This document shows positions 39,217 to 49,000 of a DNA stretch of 64,000 bases, piece by piece; the first letter of the stretch is position 1, and each line of letters opens with the position of its first letter. Where the stretch lies: contig WEDG01001523.1 in NCBI GenBank assembly GCA_017591395.1, positions 124,001 through 188,000 on the forward strand. Reading direction: 5' to 3'. Below the pieces are notes generated by a model. It was not told the DNA's origin and did no database searches. It worked only from the letters and a program-made list of their open reading frames with translations. This DNA is from Schistocephalus solidus (Eukaryota > Platyhelminthes > Cestoda > Diphyllobothriidea > Diphyllobothriidae). The position numbers were made by a program, and so were the translations under genes.

Positions 39217-42200
39217 TATATGAGAAGAAAAGGCGATCTCAGGGACTAAAGGTGTATTGTCCTGACGTTTCAAAAGCATAAAAGCTTCCATCGTTGGAGG
39301 TGAGTTTCGTACCGCGTCTCACAATATTTATAGGGGGTGATAGCCATTTGTGTAACACAGCGTTGATTGGACGGGTTTACCTTATCAGTGTACACGATAG
39401 GAGGACGGGGTGGGGGAGTCCTTCTTTGTCTTTGGCGTTCTTTGCCGGCATACACACAGGAAATTGCTGTCGGTTGACATGTCTCTGGTTGAGGGGGGTG
39501 GCCATTGTCTGGGTTCGCATTGACCTCAATTGGCGCCCATGGTCGATAGTCATGTTTGTGTCCTGAGGGCATGCCTCCTCGTCTGTTGGGGTAGTAATTG
39601 ATGCGGAGGTAATCATGACTGCGCCTTCGTCGGCCCCGCATTGTGGCATGGTTAGGTGCATATCAGTCCTAGGTTCTCCCGCGGTGGAATTCACGTTTGG
39701 CCTAATGCCGTGTTTGCTCTTACGTTCGATGAGCTGCGCCCGGAGGGCCTGGTAGGCTGCCGGAAGGGCGACACAACGGTTGATCAACGAAGGCTCCGTG
39801 TGCCAGGCTTCGATTGTTTCCCTGGTTAAGCGGTCATTTCCTCGACCCAGGATTTTGGCGTTTTGGAAGGCGAACGTTTGCCCAGAGTTTTCACAGTGTT
39901 CCGCCACCAGGGATAATGGGTCTATCCTCCTCACTGTCCACACGTGTTCGGTAACACGGGTCTGCAACCGCTTCTCTGTCTCTCCGACCTAATTAACTTC
40001 ACAGGTATCACATTGGATCAAGTAGATGATGTTTGACGTCTCACTTCGTAGAAGGGGGGCTTTCGGTCTCATAACTAGATTCCGAATGGTTGAATCCGGT
40101 CGATGGGCGATTGCGATCCCCAGCGGTCTGCGGAGGCGGGAAACTGCCTAAGAGGCGGCGTCAATGTATGGCAGTGCACGCCAGACTTATGGCTTTTCTG
40201 TTACCATATTTTGTCTTGGTTTTGGCAGCCTGCTGCGTCTACTTATCACATGTCGCAAAATTGTAGTTGCCTTGACAACTACGTGCTTCCGAAGAGCTTG
40301 TCTTACAGGCCACCGGTGAACACAAGTCTGGCCAAACGGTGGGTGATGCAACACGGCAGACGAATGATACGGGCGCTCCTCCAGGACTGCTATCTTCGAT
40401 TGCAGAAATATAACGGGGTTTTGAGCCAAGAGGTTGCAAAGTGTGCTGAACTCATTGGCGAAGATGAAGCTACACTTTTGCGACATGTGATAAGTAGGCA
40501 AGCTAGAGCATTACGGGCAAAACGAGATGCGGATCTGGCGGATAAGCTTCGAAATATAAGCCACTCACCTGAGGAAGAGACTGATGTCCTCGTCCACAAT
40601 CTGTCCTCTAAAGAGTTGACGCCTGGACAGCTGAAGGTTCTGAGTCATGAGGCTTGCTTCAATACCACAGACGCCGATCCGGTTAACCTCGTTGCCACAG
40701 TCGAACCAATTCTCAAACAAACCGGGGAATCCGATGAATCAAAACACCTCGTTCGGCAACAGGTAACCGCCTTGGTAATGGCGCATAAACCACGCACAAT
40801 TAAAACCAGAGTGGAGCAGGATGCTGTCAAGAGACTGAGAGCTGACACGAGTATTGTGATACTACCAGCGGACAAAGGACGTTCTACAGTCGTCTTGGAT
40901 AAGACCGACTATATTCAGAAGGCCAACAACCTGCTGGAAGACCGACAGGCATATCTTCGATGCGATGGTGAACCGATGAAGAAGCTGATAATGCAGCTAG
41001 ACAAAACGCTTGCCGATATGCAGACACACAAAGTAATAAGTAAGTCGGTAAGACTGGCAATAAAACCATCAGATGCGGCCGCAGCAAGATTCTACGGATT
41101 ACACAAAGAACACAAGGCCGATATTCCCCTCCGTCCAATTGTGTCATTGTGTGGTGCACCAACATTCAATCTGGCTAAATGGTTGTTCCGACACCTGAAG
41201 TCTCTCACCTCGGGCGCAGCCACAACGGTCACTTCGGCTACTCAGTTCCTGGAACGGCTCAGGGGGATGCGACTCACCGCAGACGAGGTCATGGTGTCAT
41301 TTGATGTCGCCTCTCTCTTCACTTCAATCCCGCAGTCAAAACGGTAAGCGAATTGCTTGAGAAGTAGTAAAATTTTGCAGGCGAGTCGGTGAAGCAGGGA
41401 TATTTTGTCCAACTCTTAACATTCTGTCTGAAGACGTACTTCCCTTTCGAGGGGACCATGTACGAGCAGATCAGAGGAACGCCAATGGGATCGTCGCTCT
41501 CGGGCTTCATCACTGAGGCAGTTCTCCAAAAGCTTGAGAATCTTGTTTTCGAAAACAACAGGCCAACGTTTTGGACTCAATACTTCGACGATTCCTTCGT
41601 CATCATCAAACGAGAAATGATCGAAGAATTGCATAGTGTCCTGAATTCCATCTTCCCGGACATCCAATTCACAATGGAGGCCAAAATTAACAACCAACTG
41701 CCATTCCTGGATGTTCTTGTCCATCAAAAATCCAACGGGCACATAAAAACTACGGTTTATAGGAAGGCGACCAACACACGCCAAATCTTAAGTTACCACA
41801 GTAAGCACCCGTTCTGCCACAAACGCAGCTGTGTGCGAACTCTCTACAGAAGGGCAGAAACACATTACAGCGAGTCGGACGATAAAAGGGCAGAACTCCG
41901 TTACCTCCAGCGCCTTTTCATGGCCAACGGATACCCTCGTAACTTCATCGAGCGCAGCAGGCTGGCCAAACCAAGACAACATCTGGAAACAGAACACCCA
42001 AAAGTCTGGCGTGCACTGCCATACATTGACGGCGTCTCTGAGGCAGTTTCCCGCCTCCTCAGACCACTGGGGATCGCAATCGCCCATTGACCGGATTCAA
42101 CCATTTGGAATCTAGTTATGAGACCGAAAGCCCCCCTACCACGAGGTGAGACGTCAAACATCATCTACCGGATCCAATGTGACTCCTGTGAAGTTAACTA

Positions 42201-43004
42201 CGTTGGAGAGACAGGATAGCGGTTGTAGACCCGTGTTACCGAACACGGGCGGGCAGTGAGGAGAATGGACCCATTGTCCCTGGTGGCGGAACACTGTGCG
42301 AACTCTGGGCACACGTTCGCCTTCCAAAACGCCGAAATCCTTGGTCGAGGAAATGACCGCGTAACCAGGGAAACAATCGAAGCCTAGCACGCGGAGCCTT
42401 CGTCGATCAACCGTTTTGTCGCCCTTCCAGCAGCCTACCAGGCCCTCCGGGCGCAGCTCATCGAACGTAAGAGCAAACACGGCATTAGGCCAAACGTGAA
42501 TTCCACCGCGGGAGAACCTAGGGCGGATATGCACCTAACCACGCCACAATTCGGGGCCGACGAAGGTGCAGTCATGATTACCGCCACATCAATTACTACC
42601 CCGACAGACGAGGAGGCATGCCCTCAGGACACAAACATGACTATCGACCATGGGCGACAATTGAGGTCAATGCGGACCCAGACAATGGCCGCCCCTCTCA
42701 ACCAGAGACATGTCAACTGACAGCAATTTCCTGTGTGTATGCCGGCAAAGAACGCCAAAGACAAAGAAGGACTCCCCCACCCCGTCCTCCTATCGTGTAC
42801 ACTGATAAGGTAAACCCGTCCAATCAACGCTGTGTTACAAAAATGGCTATCATTCTCTATAAATACTGTGAGACGCGGTACGATACTCACCTCCGACGAT
42901 GGAAGTTTTTATGCTTTTGAAACGTCAGGACAATACACCTATAGTCCCTGAGATCGCCTTTTCTTCTCATTTATGTGCGGGGACACGCATCTTCGCTTTT
43001 TTCA

Positions 43005-43064
<60 letters not shown>

Positions 43065-46000
43065 TCTGTTATAATGCTGAGATTTGACCGCTAAGACTGT
43101 TCACTTTCCTCAAAAATAAAGCTGAAATATAAAGTTAATCTCTTGAGAATATCTTTTGTTGCTCCGTCCACGAGCGTATTTGCAAATTTTAGCTAACATT
43201 TGTCAATTGTAGTTAAGTTATCGTGGAATATTTACAGAATGCCAGCAGTCAGTATTATAAAGCTGGGTATTGATTCACGATAACGTCAAATACGTTCTGC
43301 AAAATCAGCAAATGTGTAAACTGGTAAGTATTTTACGAAATCTCTCGTTTTATTCGGAAAAGAGTTGCATTTCACGTTTTCTCTGGAGAATGATCCTAAT
43401 GGTACTAACTCTGTGACTCCATCTCTGAACAACGTAGGTGTGTTACATCATCGCATCATCGCAAACTAACCGAGAGCTTTTGGAGGGGATGCAGATAAAC
43501 GGTCACTCTGATTGCTGTGATGGCTTTTCATGAACGCTTCCTGGTAGTGTCTCGTAAACGCTCGTAATCGGAGAGTGTAGCAGCACTGCCAGTCCAATAG
43601 TCTACATCAAATCATTCGCATTTAATGTGTATATGCCTAACCGTGCGTCAGTCTGGCTTATAATGAAATATGTTGCCACCAGAACAACAAAGAATTTCAT
43701 GTCTTCTCCTGTGGAGTTGACTGCCTAAAATAAGGGCATGTCCTCAGTTTTGACATCTTGATGACATGTTGGCCACCTGGGTTTTTGGGTAAAAAGAACT
43801 GACAGCTCTTCACACTGAGCATGGTTACGAGGACATTTTTAAATTCCCACGGCAAATTAAATTCGGATAATGGAATTAGCTTAACAATGTTGTTGTCTAT
43901 TTCTTGAGGATGGTACGAAATAACCTATATTTTCCTCATGCAATAGTTATCGCAGTGAAAATGAGATTCTTAGGTGGCATGTCAAAATAAGCTGAGTTGA
44001 AGAATGGTTGGTTTTTATGGATGACTTATGTGGCCCCTTAGCAGGACATTTAAAGAAGAATCGCTCGTAATTGTCCCGAAAATAGGGTTACATTTATGGT
44101 GAGGGTTATGTTTAGATTAAGGTTAAAGAGTGGATTTATATTTGTCGTTAGGGTGGGTTAGAGATACGTTTTGTGGTTTCGTGTTGAATCTTGGGCTGGA
44201 AGTTAGGGAGAGTTCCTGGCTACGATTCGGGCCACGGTTTAGGTTAATGTACTTTCAAATGCTGGAATTAGGTCACGATAATTTTTGCTCTCCCTGGCAT
44301 TATGCACAGGATCACCTTTTTACTTGACTCATCTATATTTTAATCTGTGTTTCGAATGTTCGTTCTCTTATAACATTCTGTTTTCAGTGCCCAGCCCTTA
44401 ACTGGCCTTCAAATTTAAAATTCAAGTAAATTCAAGTAAATACTTCAGGTTGAAATGATAGTCTATTTGTTAGTTTCAACTCATAAAAGGAAGTTTAAAT
44501 GCAAACTTATGTTCTTGATGCAGAAATATACACGCGCAATCATTTTTACCGTACGTGTATTCGTCTAAAGCTTCTGTCTGGTACAGAAGGACATTGTCAG
44601 AGCAAGCAACAACAAATGGGGGATTTTTTAGGTCCAACTCTGAGGAAGAGTTAGGATGTAGGGGGAGGTTGTGTTCGTGGTGAGGCTGAGTTCATGCCGT
44701 CTCATGGCCATAAACGGTCATGTTATGCTGTTCTCCATTCGGATATAAATTCTTATATAAATCGGTCGGTACATTTGTCCCATCATAACCCGATTGTTAA
44801 CTGATGGTGCTTATTCGAGCTACAACAGTGCACCCCACTGTCACCATTTTAAAGGAATTCCAATTTGCTCTTCATATCAGGAGTCATTCAAGGACGATTC
44901 TTCATGATTTCGATAGTTGTAATCTTCGGCAATTCATTTGCGATCTACCGGACTTATGTGGTTTGTGAACCCAAACTTATTCACGCTGAATAGATGACAT
45001 TTTCTGCAAATTTTGACGACGTGCGTCAACCTGTCGTTTTATGTCGACGCCGATGGCACTTTCTTGCTATTGGGTGTTCGTAATCCTGGTGTGGATAAAG
45101 TGTACCAGGACGTGCTGTGGCGTGTGAAGACCTGTTCACCGGCGCTGTCGGTCACTGCGCCAATTCCGCATCAGACAACTCACTGGCTAGGTCGGTGGTC
45201 CTGTTCTGGGGGGGGGGAGGAGGGAGTGCGGGTATTGGCTCAGTGAATATTTCCTCCCTAAAAACTACCTAAAGCGTTTTAAGCTAACACAGTGAGCTAA
45301 ATGTCGTGGCTTGGAAGGTTACCAGTTGACGGGATAACTCGGACCGCGTGGTCAGCCAAATGTGTGTTTGGTGTGGAGTGGCTGACTGGTGAACTGAGAG
45401 TCAAGTAGCAAAGGCTCCTTCTTAATGTCGCCTTAATGGCACTCCCACTCGGTAGGAATCCGAGCTCCTCCGCAGTGCATGGGCCTGCGCAAGTGTCAGT
45501 CAAACATTCATGTGATAGACATGGTGTTAGACACCCAGGCACCAAACTCAAACCGCTTAGTTTTTATTGCTGGCTCGTGATCTTACCAGCAAAGTTAAAT
45601 TAGTGGACGTCCTCCGTGGTGTGGGCGGTTGACTGAGACTGTGTGTCACCTCTTCGCGCTGGGCGTTTGTGCTACATTATTGGCGAGCTAAGTCATCGTC
45701 CTGTCTGCCCTGTGCAATGACAAAGCTCAGAGCAATACACGTACTGGCACAGTGATCGCGCGTTTATCTTCTTTGCAATTGTTACCATTGGCTTTCGGAA
45801 TAAAATGCATACATCTTCCTAATGTGCAGACTTTCAGCCAAAGGTGTGGCCCAATTCAGGTGAACAGATTTAGCTTTTGCACAAGTAGCATTGTTCCACA
45901 ACACTGGCACGACCTTCCAAAGCTAAAAGCTAGAGACTGGACAGTCACACCACTGAAAGGAGTTCCACTGCATTACCTCGTCAGATGTGTGGCTCATCGA

Positions 46001-49000
46001 TTAAATGGTGCAACACTATTCCTCAGAAAAGCCGTTGGCGTTGACTAAAAGCTAAATGGCTTTCTATGACATTCTTTGAACTGCTACACGTCAGGAATAT
46101 ACACTGCTTCTTTTGGCCCAACTTTTCCAATTATTTTTAAAGTAGTTAGATTAACGAGAACATCCTTGTATATGATTTTAACGTTCTTAATTTTACCTTT
46201 CCCTTCACCATGTTTTTGATTGAAGCAGGCTAGGATAGTTCACAGTTTTTTCTGTGTGCTCTATGGTTCAGGAAAGTCAGCATGAGAACCGAAACAACAG
46301 TAGTTAAAAAACACCAAAAACGCAATAAAAAAAATTAATTTAAAAATAGGAAACTACTAGAGTAAAAAGAAGCCGATTAAAGGCTCTTCATGGGACAATA
46401 CATGCCCGTTAAGGCACTAACACACAGGGATTAACTTGGACTGCCATCTTTGAGCTCGAAGGCAATGGCAACCACAGTAGGCTCCCTTAAGTGTCGGTGG
46501 TTTCTGTGCTGGGGAGAAAATTATGGCCAAAGTTGAGCTAAACCACCGATAATGGCATAAGTGACTGACATTAGTGGGCTTTCCAAAACCAAAGATTGTA
46601 GATAAGATGCTTAACTTTTGAAGTTTTCCATAGAGGGATAGAGCAAGAGGATAATATAATAAAACGTACCAAAGGTAGGTTAAACGTAGCTAAACAGAGA
46701 AGGCAGTCTAGTCATATTTTGCGGATCAATAATGTTGACAGAGAGGCCATATGCTCAAAAAAGAGGCCAGCTTATTTTTCAAGAGTGCATCAAAATCATT
46801 ATTCCAATCTGTCAAAATCCCCTACCCATTATTTCAGTCTCTTAGTAATCTTGTGGATTCTAGATTTATTGCTTAGGAAATCCTGCGTGGGCAATAAACT
46901 TAATGTATCAGAATTGGTGGATTTCATACGTTGCAGTAGACTGGATGGGTAACTTTACCCAAGTGTGATAAAATTCACGGCTCCTGTTGGAGCCTCGTAG
47001 CTCATTCGGCTAGAGCATTGGCTGTACTTAAGCCTTCCCCTTGCTGGCCTTAGTTCGAAGCCCACTGAGGCTGCCGAGTCTTTCCCAAGTGGGTCAAACG
47101 AATTATTCAAATCTATCAAAATAATATACTATGTAATTATTTAGGTTATGTTTGGGGTTGCAATAGCATCTTCAAAAAGCTGTCAAAAGGCATCGTTCCA
47201 AAGACATTTTCAACTGATCGATACATTTGACATTCTGCTTAAATTAAGCTTTAAAGTGCCTTCGGTGGTTTTCCCTTACACTCTTTTGGTTTTTATAAAT
47301 GGTTTCCCTATTAATTTTGTTCGTTTTTCTTGAAATTAAGATGAAATGACAAGTCACTAGATCATTGACTTTTTAACCAAAAACTGGCTGATGTTGAACG
47401 TCGGGGGATTGTCACGATGGATGCTGCAGTTATGGTCGATTTTTCGCTTTAACAGTTTGCAGATCGTAATGTTGGTTCACCGTGGTGCTTTGGTTAACAA
47501 ATTCAACCTGAACGAAAAGTTGGATTTTGTAACAATCCACCATCATGCACCTCACATCGGATGTCTGTACATTGAGGGACAATATGAACGGGGGTCAGTG
47601 TTAAGTGATATTTGTCCATTCTAAGTGGGAATGCAACCCGTAACTTCTCACCTGATATGCAATTCCCTCCGTGACGCAATTAAACTGTTTCCAATACTGC
47701 TTTGTACCCAGAAAACAAAATTTTATGTTGATGCATAGCTCTGTATAGATTGTAATCGAAAATTCATCGAGACATTTGGAGGGAGAATTAATGAAGCAAT
47801 CACTGTGTCCGATTGGATGGTTTTTCATGAGCGCTAATTGGCTAAGTGTGCAAGAGAGGGTAAGACAGCCACAACAAAACACAACAACAAATAATGCCTT
47901 TTGGATACCTCGTCATACTTGGGTCAATCTGGTTGATCATTGGGTCTATGGAAGAAAAAACATCCTGGCACTCACTGCCTCATCTAAGCGCACGTCCTCA
48001 TTTCCGAAACCAGGTGAATGATCAATGAGAGCCACGAAGGTGGCGCGTGTGATGGCCGACCGGAACTGACACCTCTTCGCACTAATGCTGAAAACGTGGA
48101 CATTTTCGAAATGCCCATACAAATGGAATTTGGATCATGGACTGATATTTTCTTATTCTTCGTTTTATTAGTAGCAATCGAAAGAATTGGTCTATACTTA
48201 TCTCAAATATTCACATATATCTTCCATAATATTAACGGTAAAAATACTATTCCTAGATGGCATGTCAAAATAAGAAGACGCAAACATTGGTTGTCCCACT
48301 AAATGCTCATTAATTCAGCATTCGGTGAGGATGGCTGATATGTCTTCCTAAATTGAACCTTTAACCAAGGACAAAGAGTTATTTTTATGCTAATGGTTAT
48401 GTGGACGACTAAGTTTAGGGTAACGTTTCTAGGTAACGTTAAAATGGGGTTAGAGTTGCGTTTTGTGGCAGGTTTCTTATAACTGCAGGGTAAGCAGTGA
48501 GATAATTGTTTGTGTTACGATTTGGGGATACGGGTTGGTTTTATTTGAGGGGTAATAACGGACGTAGGACACAAAACATTTACTTTCAATGGATTTATGC
48601 TCAGGACGAGCTTTGTTACTCTGGCATGGGGTTTCTTTTGCCTTATCCTGTTTTTGGAACGATATAAGCTATCGTAACACCATTTCTTGCCAGTTCAATT
48701 GCAAACTGAAAGACCAAACATAATTTACGAAGTTTTTGCCGCATCATGACACAAATACGATGAGTTGGATACATTTATATGCCCTTCTGCGTTTTCCATG
48801 TACTTTCTCGTATATATTTGAGTGTTTAGTCGCAAGAGGTTTAAACACCTTTAAGATTTAAAAAAATAAAATATAAATTTTTCAGCTCTGTTATAATAGT
48901 CTTTTTGTGTATATGAACTTATATTCATTAGTTGCAGCAAAATAAGCGCGAAATATTCACAGCTGGAACGCAAATAGTCCGTAGTATACAAATGGTTGAT

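Larger units (their letters stand above)
39221..40237 (-). repeat. PLE left inverted arm (pseudo-LTR)
   Basis: Reverse complement of 41953-42970. The outer boundary is ATGAGAAGAAAAGGCGATCT against AGATCGCCTTTTCTTCTCAT. The inner boundary is the shared CAGCCTGCTGCG, after which the two sides diverge. It includes an antisense end of RT, the endonuclease and the 3' end with a hammerhead-like core. Confidence 0.88.
39221..42970 (+). mobile_element. Penelope-like element, inverted pseudo-LTR configuration, decayed
   Basis: Inside intron 3. The body 40238-42560 carries PLE reverse transcriptase and GIY-YIG endonuclease on +. Left arm 39221-40237 is the reverse complement of 41953-42970, about 1.02 kb with scattered mismatches, holding an antisense copy of the endonuclease and 3' end. 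Next to the left arm, 40238-40258 is the inverse of 40478-40498. (TA)n tracts lie at both outer ends. Inverted or tandem pseudo-LTRs are a known PLE habit, arising from template switching or 5' truncation. RT has a frameshift near 41333 and tandem stops at 41365-41370; both endonuclease copies have nonsense codons. The element is therefore inactive. Confidence 0.9.
41953..42970 (+). repeat. PLE right inverted arm (3' region)
   Basis: Sense partner of 39221-40237: end of RT, GIY-YIG endonuclease, a Pro/Arg-rich tail with no recognised domain, and the 3' terminal region. In principle the transcript could fold into a hairpin of about 1 kb stem with a 1.7-kb loop. Confidence 0.88.

Noticed and set aside
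42618..42920. Open frame of 100 codons rich in Pro and Arg at the PLE 3' end, also in the inverted arm
   Set aside because: Both arms keep it only because they are copies of the same DNA; it overlaps the endonuclease tail in another frame and has no known domain.
44090..44180. GTTAGGG-like runs suggesting interstitial telomere
   Set aside because: Irregular and not tandem; part of a dispersed repeat also found at 48400.
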